A stretch of DNA of 64,000 nucleotides from NCBI GenBank assembly GCA_019637225.1, contig JAHBWC010000042.1:1-64000 (forward strand). The letters are read 5' to 3'. The stretch comes from Labilithrix sp. (GTDB lineage: Bacteria; Myxococcota_A; Polyangia; Polyangiales; Polyangiaceae). The position numbers were made by a program, and so were the translations under genes. Below are positions 35,297 through 42,361 of this stretch, piece by piece (within the stretch, counting starts at the first letter, position 1; every line of letters starts with the position of its first letter). A model generated the notes under the pieces. It was not told the DNA's origin. It saw only the letters and a list, made by a program, of their open reading frames with translations, and did not search any database.

Positions 35297-37045
35297 ATGC
35301 GCGCGACGCACGTGTCTCGGCTGCTCCGCGCGGCGAGCATCCTCGCGGCCGCCGCCTGCAGCGGCCACGCGTTCGTTCCTCGGACGCCGGGCGCCGCGCT
35401 CCCCGCCCGGGAGCCTCGAGCGCAGGCGCCCGTCGACACGCGTCACGAGATCACGTTCGACGCTGCGACCGACGGACTGCCCGCCGATGATCTCGCGATC
35501 GAAGCGCGCTTCACGACGCCGTCCGGCACGGTCGTCGAGGTCGGCGGCTTCGCGTCCCGCGGACACTTCAAGGTGCGGTACACGCCGCGCGAGCCTGGCC
35601 TCCACACCTGGACGATCCGCGCCGGCGAAGGCCGCAGCCTCGTCGGGCGCGGCGAGCTCGAGGCCGTGCCCGGAAGGCGTCTCGGCTTCGTGACGATCGA
35701 TCCTCGGGCGCGTCATCGCCTCGTCGCCGACGACGGGACGACCCGGTTCGTCCTCGGCGAGAACCGCTTCGACGTCTACGATCCGCGCTCGAATCACGAG
35801 AGCGCCGACATCCGGAGCTACGTCGAGCGGATGGCCGCCTACGGCATGTCGACGATCCGCGTCTTCATCGTCGCGGGCTGCGCGACGGAGCCGGGCACCA
35901 CGCGGTCCCGGATCGGCTGCCTCGAGCCCGCGCCGGGACGCTTCGACGAGCGAACCGCGGAGGCGATCGACACGCTCTTCGACGCGGCGGAGTCGGCGAA
36001 CGTCGACGTCGTGCTCGTCGCCTTCGCCCTCGGCTTCTCCTCCGACCCGGATGGTCGGCGGAGCTGGGACGACAACCCGTACAGCGCCGCGCGCGGAGGC
36101 CCCGCGCGATCGCCGAGGGACTTCTTCCGCGCTCCCGCGCTCCGCGCGCGCGCGATCCGGAAGATCCGCTACATCGCCGATCGGTGGGCCTCCTCACCTC
36201 GCCTCCTCGCCGTCGATCTGCTCGACGAGCCCGAGCGCGACGGGGCGATCGCCGAGCAGCTCTGGATCCCGTGGGCCGAGGAGATGAGCCGCGCGTGGCG
36301 CGCGAGCGATCCGTACGCGCACCTCGTCACCGCGGGGCCCGTCGGGTTGCACTGGAACGTCGAGCAGGACGACGGGCCCTGGTACGCGAGCGCTGCGAAC
36401 GACCTCATCCAATGGCACCTCGACGGCCAGGAGGTCCACGACGCGCACGCGCTCGCCGACGCGATGAGCCACAAGGTGGCCGAGACGTGGGAGAACGACA
36501 AGCCGGTCTTCTGCGGGCAGTTCGCGTACGGCGGCGAGGACAGCGGCACCTACGACCATACGCACGTCGGGCTCTGGTCGCTCGCCATGTCGGGCGCCGG
36601 CGCGCTCGCGCGCAGCGCGCCGCCGCGCGACGTCGAGTGGGACGAGCCGATGACGGCCGCGCGCGCCCGGCACTTCAAGGTCCTCTCGGCATTCCTCCGC
36701 TCGCTGGATCCGACGCGGGCGTACTCGACGCGCAACGACGTCCGCGTCCTCGCGCCGAGCGGAGCCCGCGCATGGTCGATCGCGACCGAAGACAAGAGCG
36801 ATCGCGCGCTCTGGCTGCTCGCGCCGAAGGAGCGCTACCACGAGCGCACGATCGCGGACGCTCGGCTGGCGATCACGGCGCCGCGCGCGGGGCGGTACCG
36901 CGTGACGTGGCTCGACGACACCACGGGCGAGCGTCTCTCGAGCACGGGCGACGGCGAGCAGGTGATCGCCACCGACGACGACCTGCTCTTCTTGACGGTG
37001 CCCCCGTTCGCGCGCCACGTGGCGGCGCGGATCACGCACGAGTGA
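35297..37045 (+). CDS. GH5-like glycoside hydrolase lipoprotein with DUF5060 domain
   Basis: 582 aa. A short signal ends in the lipobox-like AAAC (ASILAAAACSG), so it is probably a lipoprotein. An N-terminal beta-sandwich like DUF5060 (about 45-135, AIEARFTTPSGTVVEVGGF) precedes a TIM-barrel region (about 145-480). The barrel has ENRFDVYDPRS, MAAYGMSTIRVFIVAG and the acid/base region VDLLDEPERD (Glu311). A C-terminal beta domain follows. The nucleophile position reads KPVFCGQFAYGG: Gln408 sits where GH5 members have Glu. It may be inactive, or the nucleophile may be elsewhere (for example GGEDSG). It should act on extracellular glycans. Start is ATG 35297. Confidence 0.78.
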   Translation: MRATHVSRLLRAASILAAAACSGHAFVPRTPGAALPAREPRAQAPVDTRHEITFDAATDGLPADDLAIEARFTTPSGTVVEVGGFASRGHFKVRYTPREPGLHTWTIRAGEGRSLVGRGELEAVPGRRLGFVTIDPRARHRLVADDGTTRFVLGENRFDVYDPRSNHESADIRSYVERMAAYGMSTIRVFIVAGCATEPGTTRSRIGCLEPAPGRFDERTAEAIDTLFDAAESANVDVVLVAFALGFSSDPDGRRSWDDNPYSAARGGPARSPRDFFRAPALRARAIRKIRYIADRWASSPRLLAVDLLDEPERDGAIAEQLWIPWAEEMSRAWRASDPYAHLVTAGPVGLHWNVEQDDGPWYASAANDLIQWHLDGQEVHDAHALADAMSHKVAETWENDKPVFCGQFAYGGEDSGTYDHTHVGLWSLAMSGAGALARSAPPRDVEWDEPMTAARARHFKVLSAFLRSLDPTRAYSTRNDVRVLAPSGARAWSIATEDKSDRALWLLAPKERYHERTIADARLAITAPRAGRYRVTWLDDTTGERLSSTGDGEQVIATDDDLLFLTVPPFARHVAARITHE

Positions 37046-37059
37046 CGCCCGCGCGCGCC

Positions 37060-37599
37060 TCAGCCCGCGTCGGCGGCCGCGGTCGGCGCGCCTGCATCTT
37101 CCGGCGGCGGCGCCGGCGACGGCTCAGGCGGCGGAGGCGCAGGCTGCGGCGGAGGCGCGCGACGCGGCGGAGGTGTCACGACCGTAACGTCGCGGATGAG
37201 CGCATCCCTCCCGCGATCGACCTCGTAGACCCGCGCGTCGCCCGCGACGAACGCCACGCGGTAGACCTTCCCCGCCTCCGCGTCGAAGGCCAGCGGCGCG
37301 TAGCGCTCGTTGGGCGCGTTCGCGTTCGCGACGACCAACGTGTGGCGCGCGGGGACGACCTCGATGTGGAGCCGGCCGTCCTCCACGATGGGCGCGGCCA
37401 CGTCCTGCTCGTCGAGGAAGAGAAGCCGGACCGCCTCGCTGCCGTTCACCCGCAAGGTGGCGATGGTCTCGGGGGGTCGCTCCGGCCCCGCGTACTGCTG
37501 GACGACGAACGTCGGCCCCGGACATCCCGCCACCGCGAGCGCCACGAAGAGCACCATGAGAAGAGACGCGAAGCCGCGAGCGGCGGACCGACAGAGCAC
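37060..37599 (-). CDS. Small lipoprotein with Pro-rich tail, unknown function
   Basis: 179 aa: a hydrophobic signal (SLLMVLFVALAVAGC) with lipobox VAGC, a beta-rich middle (TIATLRVNGSEAVRLLFLDE to YRVAFVAGDARVYEVDRG), and a Pro/Ala-rich C-terminal tail. No family recognised; the tail could reach through the periplasm. GTG 37599 is my preferred start; TTG 37605 and ATG 37557 are alternatives and there is no clear ribosome site. It converges with the glycosidase gene. Confidence 0.66.
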   Translation of the reverse strand: MLCRSAARGFASLLMVLFVALAVAGCPGPTFVVQQYAGPERPPETIATLRVNGSEAVRLLFLDEQDVAAPIVEDGRLHIEVVPARHTLVVANANAPNERYAPLAFDAEAGKVYRVAFVAGDARVYEVDRGRDALIRDVTVVTPPPRRAPPPQPAPPPPEPSPAPPPEDAGAPTAAADAG

Positions 37600-37771
37600 G
37601 GGCAAACCATACCCGAACCCCCGCCCGCGTCCGCCGGCTTTTGCTGTGGTTCGGCGACGCGCCGCGGTGGCGCCGTGGCCCGCCTCGAGGCCGAGCGTGA
37701 ACCGGAGGCGGCGCGCACGAGTGTGGCGCGCACGGTAGCTCCGGCCCTTCCGTCTCGCGCCGGCCGGCGGG

Positions 37772-38347
37772 TCAGGCGGGCGCGTGGACGGGAATGCGGT
37801 GGGCGATGCGCCTCATGCGGAACGCGAGGACCAGCAGCATGACGCCGAACGCGAGCGAGTAGGCGGCGAGCATCATCAGCAGCACGAGCGAGGTGAGCCC
37901 CGGCGTCACGAACGCGAGGACACCGAGCGCCACCGACGCGAGCCCCGCGAGCCCGTAGAGGAAGGGCGTGTCGAGGTCGCGCCTGAGCTGGATCGCAGCG
38001 GCGATCTGGAGCGCCCCCATCAGGGCGAAGCGGACCCCGATGACCAGGATGAGCGCCAGCAGCGTGATCCCCGGCCAGAACAGCGTGAAGATGCCCGCGC
38101 CGATGCCGATGAGCCCGTCGACGACGAGCAGCCACCGGTGCGGATACGCTCCCCGCTGCACTGCGACGACGAGCGCGGTCACGCCGTCGACGAACGCGTA
38201 GGCGCCGAACAGGAGCGTCAAGGCCACGAGCGTGATTCCCGGCCACGCGAACGCGAGGACGCCGAAGAGGATGCTCGCTACGCCGCGGAGCGCGAGCGAG
38301 GACCACGTCGGCAGGTGCGTCGAGTCTCTTTCCATCGTCGTTTCCAT
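37772..38347 (-). CDS. HdeD-family membrane protein
   Basis: 191-aa integral membrane protein of the HdeD (DUF308) family, in E. coli an acid-resistance protein. Six hydrophobic segments in three repeated pairs carry the family element WPGITL-A: AWPGITLVALTLLFGAYAFV, FWPGITLLALILVIG and VTPGLTSLVLLMMLAAY. ATG 38347 follows GAGGG; a second Met four codons later is possible. It lies 24 bp after the histidine-kinase stop on the same strand, behind hsp20, so it is likely the last gene of a stress operon. Confidence 0.88.
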   Translation of the reverse strand: METTMERDSTHLPTWSSLALRGVASILFGVLAFAWPGITLVALTLLFGAYAFVDGVTALVVAVQRGAYPHRWLLVVDGLIGIGAGIFTLFWPGITLLALILVIGVRFALMGALQIAAAIQLRRDLDTPFLYGLAGLASVALGVLAFVTPGLTSLVLLMMLAAYSLAFGVMLLVLAFRMRRIAHRIPVHAPA

Positions 38348-38371
38348 GGGGCCCTCGTCGTGAAATGCGCC

Positions 38372-39079
38372 CTAGAGCGCCGGGTCATCGGGGTCCGGAC
38401 GCTTCGGCCGGTCCACCCCTGGAGAGCCTCCCTGCTGCGGGAGGCGAATCGTCACCGTGGTCCCTCGACCACGGACGGAGTCGAAGCGGAGCGTGCCGCC
38501 GTGGCGGTTCACGATCGCTCGCGCGAGCGCGACACCGAGGCCCGAGCCTCCGCGCCGAAACGTGCGATGCGGCACGCCGATCTGGGCGAGCACCTCGCGG
38601 CGCATCCCGGCGCCCGAGTCGTGGATGCGAAAGACCTGCTCTCCGCCGGCCGTGACCTCGGTGTGAATGTAGACGGAGCGGTGCGCCGGCGTCGCCTCGA
38701 CGGCGTTGGAGATGAGGTTGAAGAGCGCCTCGCGGAGCTCGCCCTCGGAGGCGGAGAGGCGCCCACCCCCGCAGTCGACGACGAGGTCGACCTTCGCCGC
38801 CTCGGCGCGATCGCGAAGGCTCTCGCACACCGCGTCGAGGAGGCGCTCTACGTCGATGTCGCGGACTCCGTCGCCCGACTCGTCGAGATCGGCGTTCAGC
38901 AGATCGCGGATGCGATGCGCCGCCGCGCGGAGACGCTCCATGCGCTCACGGCTCCCGTCCGAGAGCTCCGGGGTCACGAGCGACGCGACCGCGAGGATGA
39001 TCGAGAGGCAGTTCTTCTGCTCGTGAGCGCGCGCGGCGCTGTCGGACACGGGAGCCGCGGGGCGTATGGATGCTGTCAT
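38372..39079 (-). CDS. Small sensorless histidine kinase
   Basis: 235 aa with only the transmitter: an H-box-like AHEQKNCLSIILAVA (His19, compare HELKNPL), a helical hairpin, then the HATPase domain with N-box LREALFNLISNAVEA (Asn121/Asn125), DSGAG (154-158) and GGSGLG (177-182). It has no membrane segment or input domain. Gln replaces Leu in the H-box, but phosphotransfer is plausible. It sits between hsp20 and the HdeD gene and opposite an NtrC-type activator gene, but that activator lacks a receiver, so a direct phosphorelay is not indicated. Confidence 0.87.
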   Translation of the reverse strand: MTASIRPAAPVSDSAARAHEQKNCLSIILAVASLVTPELSDGSRERMERLRAAAHRIRDLLNADLDESGDGVRDIDVERLLDAVCESLRDRAEAAKVDLVVDCGGGRLSASEGELREALFNLISNAVEATPAHRSVYIHTEVTAGGEQVFRIHDSGAGMRREVLAQIGVPHRTFRRGGSGLGVALARAIVNRHGGTLRFDSVRGRGTTVTIRLPQQGGSPGVDRPKRPDPDDPAL

Positions 39080-39165
39080 TCGGTTCTCCCACGGTGAGAA
39101 GGCCCGATGTCACTGTCGTCCCTCTCGACCGGCGCCCGGCGTTGCTCGTTCTGAGCCGGCGCTCG

Positions 39166-39759
39166 TCAGTGAGGCTCGCCGGCGCCCTGCGACGGCTTGC
39201 TCTGCGACGGCTGGCTGCTCTCCACTGCGTGCTCGGCGCCTTGATGGATCGGCTCGGCGTGCGCGCGGTGCGCCTCCTGCGAAGTCACAGCGATCTTCTT
39301 CGGCTGGGTCTCGGGCTTCTTCGGCACGACCACCCGGAGCACGCCGTTGGCGAGCGTCGCGGTGACCTGCTCGGGATCGACGCCGTCCGGCAGCGTGAAC
39401 GTCCGCACGAAGGACCCGTAGAGCCGCTCCGACGCGAAGTAGCGATCCGTCCTGTCCTCGATCTCGGCCTCGCGTGTGCCCGAGATCGTGAGCCGGTTGC
39501 CCGTGACGGTGATCTCCACGTCGCTCTCCGCGACGCCGGGGATGTCCGCGCGAAACTCATACGCGTCCTTGGTCTCTTTGACCTCGAACGCCGGCATGAA
39601 CGTCAGGCCGGGCTCCTCGGCCTGGATGAACGGCGCCATCTGCGCCATCTGCTGGAAGGGATCCCATCCGAGCAGACGCCGCATGACGCGAAGGGGCGCG
39701 AGCGCCTCCGCTGCAGGGAGGACCTTCTCGCTGTGCTTCTTCACCGAAAGGTTGCTCAT
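39166..39759 (-). CDS. Hsp20/alpha-crystallin small heat-shock protein
   Basis: 197-aa chaperone that holds unfolding proteins. The alpha-crystallin domain spans about 60-150: PAFEVKETKDAYEFRADIPG, SDVEITVTGNRLTISGTRE, and the late GVLRVVVPKKPE. The N-terminal arm (WDPFQQMAQMAPF) and a Ser/Gln/Pro-rich tail (about 45 residues, longer than usual, no clear IXI motif) surround it. ATG 39759 has GAGG just upstream and a GAGGAG a little further. A sigma54 promoter lies about 100 bp upstream. Confidence 0.95.
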   Translation of the reverse strand: MSNLSVKKHSEKVLPAAEALAPLRVMRRLLGWDPFQQMAQMAPFIQAEEPGLTFMPAFEVKETKDAYEFRADIPGVAESDVEITVTGNRLTISGTREAEIEDRTDRYFASERLYGSFVRTFTLPDGVDPEQVTATLANGVLRVVVPKKPETQPKKIAVTSQEAHRAHAEPIHQGAEHAVESSQPSQSKPSQGAGEPH

Positions 39760-39855
39760 GACCTCACTCCTCTCGTCGGCCTTTCTCGTCACCTCTCGCG
39801 TACGTGCGCGGACGCGGCTCGCCCGTGGTCACGCTTCGCGCAACGCGCTCCGAGC

Positions 39856-39871
39856 AGCAGTCGCCGTGCCA
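39856..39871 (-). promoter_or_regulatory. Sigma54 (-24/-12) promoter for hsp20 operon
   Basis: The minus strand reads TGGCACGGCGACTGCT. Against consensus TGGCACG-N4-TTGCW only the first T of TTGC differs, with exact GG/GC spacing. The predicted start is about 39846, giving a leader of about 86 nt before the hsp20 ATG. The sigma54 activator gene is transcribed away from it. Confidence 0.8.
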
Positions 39872-39938
39872 CCGCAGGGCGAGCCGTGAACGACGCGCGC
39901 TTCGCACGCGCTCTGGCATCGGAGAACCAAGAGTTTCA

Positions 39939-39990
39939 GTTGATAACGATCAACATGCTCCCTGCGGCAGCGATCACCGAGATTTCGGTG
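39939..39990. promoter_or_regulatory. Candidate upstream activator sites (two inverted repeats)
   Basis: GTTGAT-N4-ATCAAC at 39939-39954 and CACCGA-N4-TCGGTG at 39975-39990, 36 bp centre to centre. They lie about 100 and 136 bp upstream of the predicted hsp20 start, the usual distance for enhancer-binding proteins. The arm sequences differ from each other, so at most one need be the activator site. Confidence 0.5.
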
Positions 39991-40127
39991 CGATCTGCGC
40001 GAGTTCGATGTGCTAACCCGAAATCCGATGCAGATGTCCCGAGCCAGGCAGGTCACGCCGCAAGATTCAGCGCGTGTTCTTCGCACGACGGCGCATTCCG
40101 CGCGAAGATGAGCTGAAAGGGGGGGAA

Positions 40128-41699
40128 GTGAACGAAACCGCGAAGGACGACGATGTCGTCCCGATCTTGAGGGCGTGCATTCGCGACCTCGCAGCGCTGA
40201 GCGCGCTGCCTTCGCTCTGGGTCGGTCGCGAACCGCCGCAGGTCGTCCACAGCCTGCTCGACATTCTCTCGGCGGCGCTCAGGCTCGACCTTGCGTACGC
40301 GCGCATCGAGGACCCGCGCGGCGCCGACACGGTCGAGGCGGCGCGCGCCAACGGAGTCGGTCAGGAGCTCGCGCGCGCGCGCGTCAGCGAGCTCGGCAAG
40401 CTGCTCAACCCGCTCGTGGGGACCGCCACGTCGGCCGAGATCGTGAGCCCCCTCGACAACGCCACGCTGCGCGTGGCCGTGCTGCCGCTCGCCACGGGCG
40501 AGGGCGCCGTGTTCGCCGGCTCCGCGCGGCCGGATTTCCCGACCCCGCTGGAGTCGATGGTGCTCAGCGCCGCGCTGAACCAGATCACGCTCTGGCTGCG
40601 GCTGACGCGCCTCGCCGTCGACACCCGTCGCGTCGAGGCGAAGCTCGCCGAGCGCGAGAGCAGTCACCTCCAGCTCGAGGACGAGAACGCGTACCTCCGG
40701 GAGCAGGTCGAGGTGGCCCTCGCGTTCGGAGGCATCGTCGGACAGAGCCACGCGCTCCGCGACATCCTCGCCGAGGTCGAGCTCGTCGCGCCCACCGACG
40801 CGACGGTGCTCATCCTGGGCGAGTCGGGCACGGGCAAGGAGCTCCTCGCGCGCGAGATCCACGAGCGGAGCCGGCGCGCAGGCCGACCGCTCATCAAGGT
40901 GAACTGCAGCGCGATCCCCCGCGAGATGTTCGAGAGCGAGTTCTTCGGTCACATCCGGGGCGCGTTCACCGGCGCGGTGCGCGATCGCCCCGGACGCTTC
41001 AGGCTCGCCGACAAGGGGACCATCTTCCTCGACGAGGTCGGCGATCTCCCGCTCGACCTCCAGCCGAAGCTCCTCCGCGTGCTCCAAGAGGGTCAGTACG
41101 AGCGCGTCGGCGACGACACGACACGTTCGATCGACGTCCGCGTCATCGCGGCGACGAACCGCGACCTCGCCGCCGACGTGGGCAAGGGGCGCTTCCGCGA
41201 GGACCTCTACTATCGCCTGAGCGTGTTCCCGATCCGCATCCCGGCGCTGCGCGATCGCAAGGAGGACATCATCCCGCTCGCGAGTCACTTCATCGCGCTC
41301 GTGTCCAAGGAGATCGGAGCGGCGCAGCCGCAGCTCCTCGACCACCAGGCAGCGGCGCTTCGCGCCTACGAGTGGCCGGGGAACGTGCGCGAGCTCCAGA
41401 ACGTGATCGAGCGCGCGGTCATCCTCGGGCGAGGCGGCGAGATCCGGCTCGACCAGGTCCTCGGCACGCGCGCGGGAGAGCAACGGCGCTCATCCGGGCC
41501 GCCGCCCCAGCCGGCCGACGAGGTCGTCTCCGAGCAGGAGTGGCGCCGCCGCGAACGGGCGAACCTGATGGCGGCGCTGACGCGCTCGGCCGGGAGGATC
41601 TACGGCCACGGCGGCGCGGCGGAGCTGCTCGGCGTGAAGCCCTCGACGCTCCAGTCTCGCCTGCGCGCGCTGGGGATCCGCACGCGCGAGCGCGCCTGA
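40128..41699 (+). CDS. Sigma54-dependent transcriptional activator (GAF-like, AAA+, Fis HTH)
   Basis: 523 aa from GTG 40128, which follows an AAAGGGGGG ribosome site (a GTG at 40074 is the alternative). The N-terminal about 160 residues look like a GAF sensor domain, then a coiled-coil linker ([19 protein letters not shown]). The AAA+ domain is intact: Walker A GESGTGKE (about 231-238), GAFTGA (278-283), Walker B FLDEVGDL (from about 300), and WPGNVREL. The C-terminal helix-turn-helix is [23 protein letters not shown]. All parts needed to activate sigma54 are present. The gene is divergent from the hsp20 set with the -24/-12 promoter. Confidence 0.94.
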   Translation: MNETAKDDDVVPILRACIRDLAALSALPSLWVGREPPQVVHSLLDILSAALRLDLAYARIEDPRGADTVEAARANGVGQELARARVSELGKLLNPLVGTATSAEIVSPLDNATLRVAVLPLATGEGAVFAGSARPDFPTPLESMVLSAALNQITLWLRLTRLAVDTRRVEAKLAERESSHLQLEDENAYLREQVEVALAFGGIVGQSHALRDILAEVELVAPTDATVLILGESGTGKELLAREIHERSRRAGRPLIKVNCSAIPREMFESEFFGHIRGAFTGAVRDRPGRFRLADKGTIFLDEVGDLPLDLQPKLLRVLQEGQYERVGDDTTRSIDVRVIAATNRDLAADVGKGRFREDLYYRLSVFPIRIPALRDRKEDIIPLASHFIALVSKEIGAAQPQLLDHQAAALRAYEWPGNVRELQNVIERAVILGRGGEIRLDQVLGTRAGEQRRSSGPPPQPADEVVSEQEWRRRERANLMAALTRSAGRIYGHGGAAELLGVKPSTLQSRLRALGIRTRERA

Positions 41700-41707
41700 G
41701 CCGAGCA

Positions 41708-41752
41708 CGTCGACCTCGAGCGCATCGACTTCGAGCGCGTCGACCTCGAGCG
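41708..41752. repeat. Three tandem 15-bp repeats
   Basis: CGTCGACCTCGAGCG, CATCGACTTCGAGCG and CGTCGACCTCGAGCG follow each other just after the activator stop. They are two variants of one unit with SalI-like and XhoI-like sites. The purpose is unknown; a small expansion in the activator-YbaK gap. Confidence 0.85.
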
Positions 41753-41839
41753 CCCGAGGGCTCTCGGCGCCGCCGGCTGGCGAGCGCCTTGCAACCCGTC
41801 GCGTCGACCGCCGATGCGCGTCTGGAAGGGGTCCGTCCG

Positions 41840-42337
41840 ATGCTCGACCTAATCGTTCGCTATCTCCACGAGGCCATGATCCCGTTCCGGCTCTCGAGCT
41901 ACCCGAGCATGGAACACCTGCCGAAGGCCGTTCAGCCGCTCCCGAAGCACGCCGTCTTGGTGGAGTCCCAGATCGTGCTGATCGGCGACAAGCTCGCGCT
42001 CCTCTGCTTCGTCGCGAGCGATCAGGTCGACCTCTCCGCGCTCGCGAACGAGCTCGACGCGGCGGTGATCGACGCGACCGAGGACGATCTCCCCGAGGCG
42101 CTCAAGCGAGGAGGCGCGCCGCCGCCGCTCGGACAGCTCTTCGGGCTGCCCGTCATCGTCGACGAGAGGGTCACGCGCGCAGGGTCCGTCGTGTTCCAGC
42201 CGTTCGGCGAGAGCGACTTCGTCGAGCTGCCCTACGACGACTACGCCCGCCAGGAGCAGCCGCGCGTCGCGTCCTTCGTGCGCGCGGGCGAGCTGCCCGA
42301 GCACGCCGCAGCCAAGCCCGCGACGCCGGCGCGCTGA
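41840..42337 (+). CDS. YbaK/aminoacyl-tRNA editing-like protein
   Basis: 165 aa related to the YbaK/ProX deacylase fold (proline- or cysteine-tRNA editing), recognised from the order LPKHAVLVESQIVLIGDKLALLCFVASDQVDL, then LPEALKRGGAPPPLGQLFGLPVIVD and VVFQPFGESDFVELPYDDY. In YbaK the conserved sequence following the deep cleft includes a Lys and GGxxxxG loop; the GGAPPPLG loop here fits, but family placement is by pattern. ATG 41840 is the first Met fitting the fold. It follows the activator gene by 140 bp. Confidence 0.65.
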   Translation: MLDLIVRYLHEAMIPFRLSSYPSMEHLPKAVQPLPKHAVLVESQIVLIGDKLALLCFVASDQVDLSALANELDAAVIDATEDDLPEALKRGGAPPPLGQLFGLPVIVDERVTRAGSVVFQPFGESDFVELPYDDYARQEQPRVASFVRAGELPEHAAAKPATPAR

Positions 42338-42361
42338 CCGCGCGGCGTCGCTAGCCGCGGT

